This document shows, piece after piece, positions 1 through 12,112 of a stretch of 64,000 bases of DNA. Under the pieces are notes generated by a model that was not told the origin of the DNA, ran no database searches, and worked only from the letters and a program-made list of their open reading frames with translations. The first letter of the stretch is position 1; the number at the start of each line of letters is the position of its first letter. The position numbers and the translations under genes are program-made. Origin of the DNA: Odontocerum albicorne (lineage: Eukaryota; Arthropoda; Insecta; Trichoptera; Odontoceridae); NCBI GenBank assembly GCA_949825065.1, contig OX463859.1, forward strand, positions 6,734,217 through 6,798,216, read 5' to 3'.

Positions 1-878
1 TTTTACTGTGTTTTAGTTAAACTCTAGAAACGTGTCCTTTAATCAATGTTATAATCTTTTAATTTAACTTTTTCTTTGTTGAATTTGTCTTTAAATACCT
101 GATTTCTTTGTTTATTTGTACCTGTTTTTTGTCTATGTGTACCTGCTCTTAATCACAGGTCTTTACAAACGTTAGTTATAGCAAACATTCAAAATGTTAT
201 AATCTTGAATTGAACGGAAGGAAGCTTTAGAGAATCTTATATATACATTATTATTGAAGTGCCAATAACAACTGATAATCGAATAACATAACTCACAATA
301 ATGAACAAACAATTTTATACTAGTTTTGACATAGAGGTTTTCAGTGTAAAAACTTCTTTATAGAATTTCAAAGACCTACTGGACGGTTATGAATACAATA
401 TTTTGAATTCGTCAAGTATGGGATACGTTTTGATTTATAAATTTTATATTTTGAGTCAACACTCAAAAATATAGGCTTTATCATCTCAAACATAAGTGTA
501 TTGTCTTCTTTTCTTCCAATTTGATTTAGTGCTTCTCTGCAATTCCTCGTTGCATTGTAGTTAGGCTGTTCACAGTTCCGTCTATGGATGCGTCTCTTCA
601 ACAAAGAAAGAAATAAGTAATTTCAAAGCGGAATACGGAAATAAATGTACGACCAACAGATTCAGCTGAATGATGTCAGCCCTCGCGATGTTTTGCACTT
701 AAACCAGAATTTCTCTAACTGTAAAATATAATACTCTTTAATGGAGATCTTTATTACGGAGATGTTTCTCTACGCAGAGCATTGTTAGCGTGTTTCAAAC
801 AGTGACAAAAATTATAATTCTCCTCCTCTGTGACCACAAAATTAGATTTTAAAAAAAGTTTTCATTACATACGGAATT
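1..878. other. No recognisable gene
   Basis: AT-rich sequence with short open frames only. The 78-codon frame on - (368-604) has no recognisable domain. No splice-coherent coding segment seen. Confidence 0.5.
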
Positions 879-1039
879 ATTTGACACTTAAATGTGAAAA
901 AAATCTACATTAAATTAAAGTGATATGTCTGTTTCGCTTACATAGTCAAATAGTTTGACAATGCTTTTGTAAAGCGAAACATATCTGTCACTTTGATTTG
1001 AGTTATTGTGTAGAAATTTTTCATATTCAAGTGTCAAAT
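879..1039. repeat. Foldback repeat
   Basis: The left arm atttgacacttaaatgtgaa ... aaagtgatatgtctgtttcgctta pairs with the right arm aagcgaaacatatctgtcac ... attcaagtgtcaaat. Arms are about 60 bp with small mismatches; spacer about 35 bp. Confidence 0.8.
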
Positions 1040-2400
1040 CTAGATAACACACGTCCGCATAATTGATAATTGGTGATGCTGTCTGTATAAGTAAGATTTC
1101 GGTTTATGAGAGTAAATATATGATATTTGCAGCATCTCGAGAAGGCGAAAGATGATTCTACGGTTCTCCTTTTATTTTCACAATAAGAGAGAAGTATTCA
1201 AAATTATTCCAAAATTTATCAAAGGTTTCGGTTATGACTTTGTGGAACTTCATATAAGAATATTTAACAGCATATTATTTTGTTATTGCATTAATTTATG
1301 GAATATCAATGAAAATTATTGTTGAATATTATAATTCCAAGGTTTACTACTAATTGGAATTGTGGTGCCATCTAATTATACTGGATGAGGTTATCAGGGT
1401 TAAATTTGTTAAGAAGTTGAGGGCCGTCAACAAGGGTTGCTCGATATTTCTTCGATTTATAGGTAAGCTATGATTTATTGGTTGGAAAAGATTGCCTGAT
1501 AATAAGCTCGCCAAATTGTCAAGCCTTGAAGTGTTAAATAAACAACGTTCAATAAATGTTAAGATTTTTTTTCGACAGTTTCATTCATATTTTTTAACAA
1601 AATTTAGATTAACATAACAATAAGTTTCCTTTTAAAATTAAAGAAAAATGCAAAACTCCCACTTTTTGGTCCATTGTAGCGTTATCAAATAATTTGTACA
1701 AAACATGTTACAAAACCCAGCCCACTGTTGACCGAAATCCCAATAAAATTTCTACAAATCCTTTAACAATGACATCTATGATGGACGATACAAATAAATT
1801 TTTAGATTTATCAAAGGTTTAAACAAATCAAATACTCAATAAAATATAACAAAGCAAAAAGCCCCGCGTCCATTTCATTCAGAAATATTTTACACCTGAT
1901 CGAATTTACCTTCCCACGCCGTAAAGTCAAAAAGAGAGATAATATATTTTTTTTTTAGGTTTTGCTTCGGAGATTTTTTTTTAATTTACAAACGGGTATA
2001 TATGGGCGTTTTCAGTGATTATTTTTTTTTGATTCGGTTATATTTATTTTTCGAACTGGAGAGTTTTTTGATGTTTGTATAAAAAGCGAAGCTCGTCCAA
2101 ACCAGCGATTTCAAACGGTTTTTATTAAAGTTTGTTCCATTTAAAAGTTTAACTTGTGTAGTTTGTTCCACACCAAAGTATTGGACAGTTTTTTATTTGC
2201 TTTTTTTAACCAAGCCTAACCAATGTACTAACAAAAGATAAAAATAAAAATATAATTTTTTTTTAGCTATTTATTAAAATGAGATTAAAATATGGTATTT
2301 AGATAGATAAAGTCAAGCAAAAAGCTTATACCCGGATTCATAGTTCGACCTTAATACGACTTAATAATATTCATAGTTCGACCTAGATCTTAACAATATT
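1040..2400. other. No gene; SINE S2 tail fragment and T-rich tracts
   Basis: About 1475-1530 holds ttggttggaaaagattgcct gataataagctcgccaaatt, a SINE S2 tail. 1930-2230 is T-rich low-complexity sequence. The rest is unassigned. Confidence 0.5.
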
Positions 2401-2440
2401 GTTTATAGTTAAGGCATTAACATTGTGGAGGTTTAAAGAT

Positions 2441-2594
2441 AAGTTCGGCTCATCAAATATAAGTTCGGCTTATCAATTATAAGTTCGGCTCATCAAATAT
2501 AAGTTCGGCTTATCAATTATAAGTTCGGCTCATCAAATATAAGTTCGGCTTATCAAATATAAGTTCGGCTCATCAAATATAAGTTCGGCTCATA
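2441..2594 (+). repeat. 20-bp tandem array, eight copies
   Basis: Unit aagttcggctcatcaaatat. In the first five copies it alternates with aagttcggcttatcaattat, giving a 40-bp higher-order unit. The array directly follows a 40-bp leader of the hairpin retroposon (2400-2440). Confidence 0.93.
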
Positions 2595-2886
2595 AAAAAT
2601 ACATAATAAGTACATCAAACATGAAAATTACAATTGTGTTTTGTAACATAATTGGAACAGCTTTAAATTCATGACGATTAATTTAATGTAATACTCGTAA
2701 TAAACATAATAGTTAATTAAATGTAATAATTAATAGATGTAAAGTTTGTGCAAAATCATGCAATGGAACGATTGGTCAAACTCAGCAATGTTGACATTAT
2801 TTTCAATGAAAGTTTCAACGGTATTTTGAATATCATCTATGTTTGAAACGCGAATTTGCAATATTTGAGTGTGTTTGTTGTATTAT

Positions 2887-3030
2887 TTATAATTAAGGCA
2901 TTAACATAGTGGAGGTTTAAAGACATTGTTATTTGTTTTATCAAACACTGTTTATTCAACTTTTTGTAACGGTATAACCCTACCGGTTTCAAGGCTTTCT
3001 CTTCATCATCAGAGGAGCATAAACAAGACT
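2887..3030 (+). mobile_element. Half copy of the hairpin retroposon
   Basis: Leader ttataattaaggcattaaca and the first arm through aaccctaccggtttcaaggc to atcatcagaggagcataaac. The second arm is missing; LINE sequence follows at about 3055. A second partial leader lies at 2400-2440, immediately before the 20-bp array. Confidence 0.75.
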
Positions 3031-3054
3031 GATTCTGTTTGAATATGAACTTTC

Positions 3055-3310
3055 TGAGTCTGATGTGTTGAGTATGATGAAAAGGAGCACGCTGAGATGG
3101 ATGTGGAACGAAGAAATATTAATAAAATAACATGTAACGCAAATGTGAGTGGAAGGTGTGTGAGAGGAAGATCAATAGAAGTATGGTTGGATCAAGTGAA
3201 TAATATTCAAGGATACGTAGAAAGTTGAATAAATCATAGAAGTTGTATGATGGATGTGAAAAGGCTAAGGATGTGTACCAAAAATCTGACGCTCTGTTTT
3301 CTCTGCCTAT
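3055..3310 (+). pseudogene. LINE family A 3' tail
   Basis: MLSMMKRSTLRWMWNEE and the tail VWLDQVN...SCMMDVKRLRMC in broken frames, followed by ctctgttttctctgcctata. This is the C-terminal end of the family whose RT core is at 15.15 kb, 5'-truncated as LINE copies usually are. Confidence 0.75.
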
Positions 3311-3744
3311 ATTGACACGGTGTGTATGTGTATTACGTCTTTAATATATTTTGATCTCTTTTGTAAAAAGATGGCTAGTGTTACGTTCCATTATTTCGTA
3401 CCCTGTAATTAATAATAATTTTTATTATTACAATAACGTGAATGTAGAAATTTCTCAACCATTTGAGAAATTTAGCACTTAAACGATAGAAAGTCGAGTC
3501 CAAAGTTGGAAATTGCTAAGTAGAAAAATCCAAGTAAGATAAATGATCTTGAGATGTTTGTTTAAAGGATATGCAAAGGGTTAGAATTGTGGAAAGCAAG
3601 TTTTTGTAATAAAGAAGAATACATGTTGGGGTAGGAAAAGAGTATAGAACGCTCAACTTATATACGTGACAAACATCTTTCGTCTTACATCCACGTACCG
3701 TCTGATTAAGCTCTAAACATATCTCGACTTACGTACTTGTACAT

Positions 3745-3808
3745 AACAGGTGAGCATTTTCGACACCTCCTTCTTTTCGCGTTTAATCGAGGGAATAAAG
3801 CTGTCAAA
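3745..3808 (+). pseudogene. Short mariner N-terminal fragment
   Basis: EHFRHLLLFAFNRGNKAVKAA is the N-terminus of the mariner family also present at 41.2 and 60.6 kb. It changes at about 3815 into a LINE tail fragment on the opposite strand (gaaaaagatctccaacg), so this is a chimeric junction. Confidence 0.75.
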
Positions 3809-3814
3809 GCTGCT

Positions 3815-4010
3815 CAAGCTGAAAAAGATCTCCAACGCCCCTTATGCCAGTCCAATTACGTATATTGCAGAGACAGGAGATTTACCTCCTGCCAACACCT
3901 CTTCGGCCTTCTATTTGGCCTTGGATGATCAGGTGCAGTAATTTGTACTTTGGCCCTCTAAGTACATGACCCAAGTAGGACACCTTTCGGATTTTAATAT
4001 TAGTGAGCAA
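3815..4010 (-). pseudogene. LINE family C tail fragment
   Basis: On - it contains the LLTNIKIRKVSYLGHVLRGP-like region (ggtgtcctacttgggtcatg) and the RRCWQEVNLLSLQYT-like tail. Joined directly to a mariner N-terminal fragment at about 3810. Confidence 0.75.
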
Positions 4011-4019
4011 CTTTTTTTT

Positions 4020-4180
4020 AAAATAATAGATATGACTATTTAGGTACTAGGTATCTTTAATACCCTCGAACACTAGGCGGAAAAAGTGCCTGTGTCGTTC
4101 GAGGGGAGTAGAACAGCGCGGGCTTCGAACCGACGACCTTCCGCACAGTCCAGCGCGTTACCGCGCAGCCATGGACCTTA
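4020..4180 (-). repeat. tRNA-derived SINE (family S1)
   Basis: On - it starts catggctgcgcggtaacgcg and holds the box B-like ggttcgaagcccgcgctg, then ctcgaacgacacaggcactt. The rest of the family continues with ggtataaagatacctatgac. Not a functional tRNA: no clover-leaf closure. Confidence 0.8.
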
Positions 4181-5375
4181 AATTTCTTGATTTTGATTGA
4201 AACACTTTTCTTGGTCGATTCTTTATGACTGAGAGTCATGATCTATCTAGTCTACCAGCCCAACTCTGTCTCCGACGATTCTCTACCTCTTCCAACTTTG
4301 GACCTCTTCGGATCTTGAATATCTTCGAACTAACCATAAATATGCTAAAAAGTAATAAAGAAAGACCAGAGGTTTTATTTAAATTGGGTATCGACGGGAA
4401 CCAATCTCGCAAACCTTGGACTGGAAGATAGGCCAAATAATCTAGAAGTATTTTGCTCTAAAGTAATTTCTTCCATTCAACTTGTGTCAATATGTTTAAA
4501 GGTCTCATATGAAAAACATTTTTTTTTGTTCTATCGTTAAACGAAACTTAAACACTCACGTTAAAAGTCAAGTGTTTTACCAACTAGGCCACGGGTGTCC
4601 TATGATCGTCTCAGTTAGCTATTAGCTTCAAAAAATAAAACGAAGTGATAAAATTTTCAATAAAAATATCATAAAGAAAATTTTATTGCCTTTCTCAGTT
4701 TGCATTCTGAAGAGGTCAGCAACAATGCCATAAAGTCCCATATTCATAAAATTCCTCGTGCAGAATCTTCATGGGTCCAGACCTTTTGTCGTCATCTCCG
4801 GCTGCGAGTGGCGAAGGGGTGATTTATGGTGTTCGCATTGTGGGTCTCACCCCATAGCGAGATACCCATTGGGTTTGGGGGTAGACTGAATCGAAGATTG
4901 TTTGGCATGCAATTGGAATGACAGACATTTTGACGCCAGTTATTCTATACTTTGATGCAAATACTTACTGCGGATTTATTGCTTTAAATAAATTTCTTTC
5001 CAATCAACTAGTTTTATTTCATGGTAATTATTGATATAAATGATTTTAAACATATTAAACTTTGTAAATGAAAATAATACATGAGTAAAAGCAATTAAAA
5101 TCAGAAAAATATAAATCTCAAGCAAAATACGGATAAAGACGGATATTTGATGGTTAAATTTATAGATATACTTGACTTTATATCGCAGACTTGAATCTTT
5201 TAAAATTTAAAAGTCAATTTTATGGCGAAACGAATCAACGTTACAACTTAAACCTTTTTATATTTATATTATTTTAAGCTAAATTTGATGTATCTGTTTT
5301 TTTAATTTATTTGATAAAGTAATCTATGATACATATTTATTAAAAGTTATACCCAAACACAAGTTTATAACTTGA
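4180..5375. other. No gene recognised
   Basis: 4560-4605 has a SINE-like A-box remnant (gttttaccaactaggccacg). 4760-4890 is a GC-richer block (ccttttgtcgtcatctccgg, gggtctcaccccatagcgag) of unknown origin. The remainder is AT-rich. Confidence 0.45.
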
Positions 5376-5721
5376 CTAGTTGCAACCCGTGAAATATTCA
5401 CGGAAGTAAAAAAAATTATACATTTTTGAAATACCGAATGGAGCAAGATCAGCTTAAATTTTTTTGGGTTCATTAATTTTTAAAGTTTAAAATAAAAAAG
5501 GTATATCTTGATTGATGAATTATTTAATTCTCAAAAATCTCTTTATACACGATGTTTCGTGTATAAACATTACTGTTGTTCAATTTAAATCGTTGATAAA
5601 GTTTTCCTTGAAGACTTGTTTCAGATTTATTGACTGAAATGTTTTCGCGTTTCCGACAGCTTGAAAAAGCCACATATAATTGTCTGCATTCAAAAAAATA
5701 GCATAAGATAAATAAACACAA
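5376..5721 (-). mobile_element. Helitron 3' end with helicase C-terminus
   Basis: The - strand reads CRQLYVAFSSCRKRENISV (5670-5610 region) then NVYTRNIVYKEIF-stop, the C-terminus of Helitron RepHel helicases (QLYVALSR motif). Downstream on - lies the hairpin CCGTGAA-ATA-TTCACGG (5387-5403), then GTTGCAACTAG ending at 5376 and followed by T. That is the expected Helitron terminus: hairpin, CTRR and an AT insertion site. The upstream coding part is truncated. Confidence 0.75.
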
Positions 5722-6372
5722 GTAATCATAAGGTTCAATATAATAGGAAATAAATTAATTATTTAATGAATTACAATTCAAAATAAATTGGCATCGTTCC
5801 CTTTTACACCGGTTCGTTCAGTATAATTTCAATCTGTTTCGAAGTATTCCTCTCTCGCTCTCTTGTATTCAAAATTCAATTCTCGTATTCTTTCTTTGGC
5901 GACAACCGTACGGGTTTTGACCTATTTATATTATGATAACAAAAGGACTAATCTGATTTCTATATTATAACTATAAGCGAACTTAATTAAAATTTTCTAC
6001 ACATAAATTTAATTTCGAATAATCTTAATATTTGACTTCTTATAAATAGTTGACACCTTTATTCTAACTTATTGTATAATAAGATAACAATTTTTACAAC
6101 TAATTATTTAACTCGTTCCTACCCAGCCCTACCCAAAATTAGTGCTCAAATTCACGTTTCAAACACATAATATCGTTGAAACTTTCATTGAAAGTAATGT
6201 TAAAAGTTCGATTTTTCCAATCGTTCCATTGCATGATTTTACACAAAATTTACTACTATTAATATGTGTATTCAGTTTTTTGTTTTCTATTATGTTTCTT
6301 ATGACATTAAATTAATTGTTGTGAAAATGTAAAGCAATAACAAATACAAATAACAATTGTAGTCTTCTTGTC

Positions 6373-6552
6373 TGTTGTACTTATTATGAAGTTTCAGACT
6401 TACATTTGTTGTACTTATATTATGTAGTTTCAAACTTATATTTGTTGTACTTATATTATGTAGTTTCAAACTTATCTTTGTTGTACTTATATTATGTAGT
6501 TTCAAACTTATCTTTGTTGTACTTATATTATGTAGTTTCAAACTTATATTTG
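6373..6552 (+). repeat. 36-bp tandem array, five copies
   Basis: Unit tgttgtacttatattatgta gtttcaaacttatctt. Because 36 is a multiple of three, open frames on both strands run through it (LHNISTTKISLK on -); these are not genes. Confidence 0.92.
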
Positions 6553-6759
6553 ACTACCTTGCCCAAAATCCTTGCCCAAATTGCCTTGCCTACCTTGCCC
6601 AAAATCAATGCTCAAAAATGTTCGTAATTTATTTCAAATATTCACCTGATTACAAATTTGTTTCTTTCTTTTTTTTCTAATATTTCTAACATATCATTAA
6701 ATTCAATCATTTTAATTTTAATAAATGCCCATAACCCGTGACTAGTATAATAGAAGGCC

Positions 6760-7300
6760 AACAATAGAAACTCAACTTTGATGTATGGGAGTGAAACGTG
6801 GAAATGAAAAAGATTGAAAGGTGCCGAATAAATACTGTATAGATGCGTGTAATGAGAAGAATACATGGAGTAACAATGTATCACAGAATATGTAATGTAG
6901 TGATAAGGGATTAATGTGAACTTAAGGCTGATATGTTAAGGAAGATAAAGAAGAGTACGTAGATATGGTTTAGGCATGTAGAACGAATGGATAAAGAATG
7001 ATTAACAAAACCGATATAGGTATAGTGCAGATGTGAGTGGAATGCGTGTGAGAGGAATACCAAGGAAAACATGGTTGGATCAAGTGAAATATTCTGAAAG
7101 AAGGAAAAGAAGAAAGTCAGAGAATTCGTAGAGTTTATATGATAAGGTATATGGATGTGGAAAAGGTTAAGAATGTGTTTCGAGCTAGGAAAGTACGGCA
7201 CTCTGTCCTTTCTGCCTATCCAGACAGGGAAATGGCGCGAAGGTATGCACGAGTATGTGCAATACGAAATACTCGTATAGGTGATCAAGGTATCTGGCGT
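6760..7300 (+). pseudogene. LINE family A 3' tail, longest copy
   Basis: Shows in order: (S)LMYGSETWKWKRLKGAE-like, the R-MRRIHGVTMYHRIC block, MLRKIKKSTWRYGLGM-like (frameshifted), GRRVRGIPRKTWLDQVK-like, MDVEKVKNVFRARKVRHSVL and SAYPDREMAR. These are the thumb and C-terminal tail of a non-LTR reverse transcriptase. Many frameshifts. Confidence 0.78.
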
Positions 7301-7344
7301 TGTTGGCTTAATTTAAATAAACCTTCACACAAGCGAGCGTAATC

Positions 7345-8430
7345 AAGCGCAGTTGAAGCTGGTATTTAAAAAAAATAGTTTCAGTTTTCTAGACCCCAAA
7401 ATATTCCGACACATAGCCTGTTAAATAACATTTCACACTATTTCGAAAAAAATCCTTTAAAAATCGAAAAATATATAAGCTTAGGGTGAAATTATCCACA
7501 ATCGTTGAGGAAAATTTAATAAATCTATATATTTTTTTTTCTTTCAATTACTCCAGGACATGTCTTCGTGGCTTAGGTGATGAGGCGATCTTCTACATTA
7601 ATATTTCACGTGTCTAAATAGTTAAGATGAATACAGAAAAGCCGGTAGGCGTTAGATTATCAACAACAGAACGGTGCCATCAAAGAGAATGTTCAATGAA
7701 TTAACCAAAGACACCGAAAAATTATACATCAGTCACAAAATCACCCAAACAATAGTTACCCACAGATTTCATGAATAACGTCTAAATTACATGCGATTTC
7801 CTCTTTGTATCTTAAAGTAAAACCCTATTCATGCAAAATAGTACTAATTCACTTGTTCTCCCAAGTGTCAGGCGTATCTAATCTCTTCATACTCTATTAA
7901 ACGCAATACCAAGAAGTATCGGTGCAATGATGATCATTGCAAGTGGAACAGGTAGATCAGGTAGGAATGGATGCAAGGTAGATGCACAATTGCACACGAA
8001 TTAGTTACACACCCGCCTCCGATTTTTTGACAGTTTATTTTTAACGTGATCTCCTGATGCATTTCTCACGAGAATCCTGTTTTACACGGTACGAAGAAGT
8101 TGGTCAGATTTTTTTTAAGGATTTTTCGTGTATTTTATTATATAACACTTTATTTGTATAATAGACAATATAACTTAACGGGAATATTGCCACGTAGCCA
8201 TCTCTTGCAGCCAACCAGAAATATATTAAAGGACTTATCAAATATTTCGAGGCTAACTTTGTGGAACGCCACATTAGAATATTAAATAATAAATCACTTT
8301 GTTAAATATGTCTTGAGGCTTTCGTGGTTTTCATATCATTGTATATGAAAAAGGCATCAGAAATTAAACCACGCGGTAACACACTCCGAAGAACATTAAC
8401 CAACTAAGTACTATGTTATTTCACTGATTA
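7345..8430. other. No gene; SINE S2 tail fragment
   Basis: 8180-8280 holds gccatctcttgcagccaacc agaaatatatta, a SINE S2 tail. Everything else is unassigned AT-rich sequence. Confidence 0.45.
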
Positions 8431-8505
8431 CACGTGTTTCTATCTCCTATCCCGAGGCTCTCTTCAGGCGAGATGAGCCTCGGGATAGGATGTAGAAATA
8501 CATGT
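8430..8505. repeat. Stem-loop / small inverted repeat
   Basis: cctatcccgaggctc (8446-8460) pairs with gagcctcgggatagg (8476-8490) across a loop that contains tcttcaggcgagat. Outer parts gtgtttctat / gtagaaatac extend the stem. Confidence 0.85.
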
Positions 8506-8549
8506 AGTGGGAATTTATGCACTTAATACATTAAGAAAGTAATGATTTG

Positions 8550-8660
8550 TAATTTGTTTTATCAAATACTATTTATTCCACTTTATGTAACGGTGTAACC
8601 CTACCGGTTTCAACGTTTTCAACTTATCGACAGGGGAGAACAAAACGACTGCTAATAAAA
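8550..8660 (+). mobile_element. Half copy of the hairpin retroposon
   Basis: Reads gtaatttgttttatcaaata...ctttatgtaacggtgtaacc ctaccggtttcaa then diverges at gttttcaacttatcgac. Only one arm is present, without the leader. Confidence 0.7.
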
Positions 8661-9364
8661 TATAAAGTTATGTTTTGTTAAATGTTAAAAAGTCTTAAGT
8701 GAAAATAAAACTACAATCGTTTTATGAGAGGTTAAGACAAAAAAATTGGTGGACACATCAGCCATTTTCAGTCATGATATCTTATCAAATTATGAAGTTC
8801 TAAAAATAGCACACGCTGCAGTATTGATATTCTGATATCGCGTGCTCACTTGCGTTGGTATGGACACGTGACTTGCATGTACAGACAGGGAGTAGTGCAC
8901 GAGGTGTAATGTACTACATAAGACGCTTAAAAATATTCATGCTCAGTAAAACTGGAAGTAAACAGCAACAAATAGAGTTAAATATCGTAGAACTGTTGCT
9001 AGCTATCAGGGACCCAACAGAGAATGGAAATATAGACAAGCTCGAAGTATTGAAGCTCCTACCCCTGTATACAACAGGATATTTCTATCGCAAATTGACT
9101 AACAACGTCAAGTACCCTGATCCCCCACTTTGTACTGTGTATTTTATTATACTTGTCACGGGGGATGTGTATTCATATATTTAACTGTGGATTTTTAATC
9201 TTCTCTTTGTTCACATTTGTACAGAGCATTTAAGTTTTTAAACGCCTCATGTTGTAATTAAATAGTTAAACTGTTATTATTCGTACTTAATTATATCAAT
9301 ATAATGTTAAAAATAAAAAAATGTGTAATTATCGAGTAACTTTATAAATACAATAATTAATTTT

Positions 9365-9710
9365 TTTAATGATTATGTGCGGCATATTGTGTGTGGGATG
9401 AACGTTTTGGTCTGTCTGGAGTGATGAAATGTGAGGGGTTTGATTCATGTGATGCATTCATATGTAATTGAGTGTCACAGTTTGTCAGGTTGATGAGAAT
9501 GTGCAACGGGGTTTTATATAATCAAAATTCGGAAAGAAGTATCAATTATTTTTTTCATGTTATATGTCCTCAGTGCGATACAGGCAAAAGCCTAGTTTAC
9601 TAGGGACACGACAAAGCAAAGGCAACAAACCTAGATACATTAAAAATGTGCGTCCAAATTGAATTACCTTTGTTTTTTTCGCAAATTATGTATATTTCTT
9701 GTCATGCGTA
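9365..9710 (+). repeat. About 350-bp dispersed repeat R350, + copy 1
   Basis: From tgtgcggcatattgtgtgtg through ggagtgatgaaatgtgaggg, gatgagaatgtgcaacgggg, cagtgcgatacaggcaaaag to tatatttcttgtcatg. Also at 10205-10560 (-), 10565-10690 (-, partial) and 12305-12655 (+). No coding potential or known terminal motif is recognised. Confidence 0.82.
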
Positions 9711-10204
9711 AAATAAAAATAAAATAAAAGACACATCTTTTCTGTAATTATAAGCTGTAATAAAAATAAATAAATACATGGTTACTTCAATAAGGAATGC
9801 TCTGTATTTGATACATGTTTCCAAATTTTTGTATCGTGTAAAATAAGCTTCGTTATTGACATTTTTTACAATATAGGTTCACGCCCGTTCATGATCACAA
9901 TACATCAGTATCCTCTGTCCAGGACAATGGTTCATTGATCAGCGCACAATGTCAGGACTAAAGAAGATCCTTTCTGTCCTTGTGTTTGTTCAATTCCTGA
10001 AGTCAAAAAGCAAATTTACTGTCCATGGAATTAATGGGATGTATTTAGAGTTTGACTTTCCCACGCAGAGATAAGAATTGCGTTCAAGTCGATCGTCTGC
10101 AAAGACACTGTATTTGAAAAGATAAAGGTTTTTATTCCATTATAGTAAAAGTATACAATTTAAAAAAAAATTATTTTACAAGAAATATATTTTTTTTTAT
10201 TTAT

Positions 10205-10690
10205 TATTACACATGACAAGAAATATACATTATTGGCGAAAAAACAACAGGTAATTTAATTTGGACATACATTATTTTAATGGATCTGGGTTTGTCGCCT
10301 TTCATTTGTCGTATCCCCAGTAAAATAGGCTTTTGCCTGTATCTCACTGAGGATATTTAGCATGAAAAAATAAATCGATACTTCTTTCGATTTTTGATTC
10401 CACAAAAACAAAACCCCGTTGCACGTTGCAATCAACCTGACAAACAGTGACACTCAATTACAACTGGAAACATCATGCGGAATCAAACTCTTCACAAATC
10501 ATCACTCCAGAAAGACCAAACTTGTTCATCCCAAATATACCGCATAACTTATAATACATAATTTACGAAAAACAACAGGTAATTTAATTCGGACACACAC
10601 TTTTAATGGATCTGGGTTTGTTGCCTTTCATTTATCGTGTTCCCAGTAAACTAGGATTTTACCTGTATCTCACTGAGGACAATGAAGATA
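10205..10690 (-). repeat. R350 repeat, inverted full copy plus partial copy
   Basis: 10205-10560 is the reverse complement of the 9365 copy, with catgacaagaaatatacatt at the start and accaaacttgttcatcccaa near the end. 10565-10690 repeats the first third in the same orientation. The 9365 and 10205 copies form an inverted pair with a 500-bp spacer. Confidence 0.82.
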
Positions 10691-10804
10691 ACCTCCGTGG
10701 CTTCGTTGTTAAGACACATACTCCTCAAGTCTTTTCTTTTCGTTTGTGCGTTTCTTTTCCGTTAGAAAAATATTCCTCTCTGGTTTTCACTTTAAGCGTA
10801 TTTC

Positions 10805-11010
10805 TGGTTGGTTGAAAGAGATTTTTTGCCAGATTGTAATAAGTTCGCCAGGTTGTACTGTTTAGGATGGAAATGTAATACAATACAATCCAATGCAATA
10901 AAATAGAATCCAATCCAATAAAATGCGACGCAGTCCAATGCAATATAATGAAATCCAATTCAATACTATGCAATGCAACGTAATCCAATCCAATACAATA
11001 AAAAAATCTC
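10805..11010 (+). repeat. SINE S2 tail with expanded (aatccaatacaata)n
   Basis: ttctggttggttgaaagaga, gccaggttgtactgtttagg then about 130 bp of aatacaatccaatgcaata-type variation. Other S2 copies end in a short acaatacaata, so this looks like expansion of the SINE tail. Confidence 0.7.
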
Positions 11011-11919
11011 ATAAGAGTTATAAGGAAACACGCACGAGGTGCTAAAAGTAGTTACAAAATAACACTATTCATTCATATGAAACTAGTATTCGAATTTATT
11101 TAGCTCTGTCTTTAAATTTATTAAGCAATACAATAAATTTTAGTTTGTTGATAATGAACGATTTTTTTTATTTTAACATATCGATTTATTCGCAAACACT
11201 TCAAGAACTTAATCCACATAAAACCCTCCAAGACGTGATTGGAGTTCTTTATATGAAGATCCTTAATCACACAAAGAACTCCATAAATGATTTTTTTTCA
11301 ATGAAATGTGTTTTAAATTGTAGGTACAACACTTTCCATGAAGACCATAACTTAAAGCTACAATTATTTCCAAAACAGGTGGGTAAAGTTGCACAATTGC
11401 ATTTTGTCATTGCACAATAGTTGCGAAACCCGAGGAGACTTTGAGTCTGCTAAATATATGTCTAAATTAGCCCAGGTCAACATTTACGGTCGCTTTGCAG
11501 CCTTTTGTCAAACAACATAGACATGGGACTTTGGGATTACCCCCATAATAATATCAGGAATCTTCCCATTGACAATAATCTCTTGGGGTGATTTGGATAA
11601 GTGATTCAAATATATTCTGGGTGGTTGGAATAAATTGTTTATGATAGAAAATGCCCTAGAGTCAAATTGATTTTAAACGGTAACAAATTGTAAAGGATAT
11701 TTGTATTGAGTTGTGTTGATATTTAATTCAATAAATATTAATGTTCTAAAGTAAATATGCGTACATATTTTAAAGATGGATAATACGAGTTTAGTGGGGT
11801 TACTGGTAAGAATTGTAAATTCCACATTCGAGGCATTAGAATAAAGTATTTTATTGATTTCACACTTTGTATTTATGTGTCAAGTCCCTTAAAGGAGTGT
11901 CTCCATTGTATATGAGGAA

Positions 11920-12112
11920 TATTCCTTCGGAGAGAAGCAGAACTTTGAGGTGATAAATTGATTGTTCTGAATCGATCCAATAGGGTGGGGTGTTATAACA
12001 GGACTTTTTCTATTGCTGGTCCTAGAATGGTCTGTCTCTAAGTGTAAACGATTTTGGTGGCATATGTAGCTTTAGGAAGCACTTGAAGACATCCCTTTTA
12101 GGGATTCTCATA
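11920..12112 (+). pseudogene. LINE (CR1-like) extreme C-terminus
   Basis: gattgttctgaatcgatcca, atagggtggggtgttataac and ttaggaagcacttgaagaca match the NRAGYYDRVF-AVRGP-VW-...-FRKHLKTSLLG block at 42395-42550. It stops at the edge of the perfect hairpin at 12113. Confidence 0.75.

Noticed and set aside
2441..2594. 20-bp regular repeats considered as CRISPR or protein-binding iterons
   Set aside because: No spacers and no origin or replication gene nearby; a simple minisatellite explains it.
6299..6541. 80-codon frame with LHNISTTKISLK repeats
   Set aside because: Same explanation: a 36-bp tandem array read through.
9890..10080. GC-richer block between inverted R350 copies considered as a gene fragment
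   Set aside because: No open frame or motif; cannot be supported.
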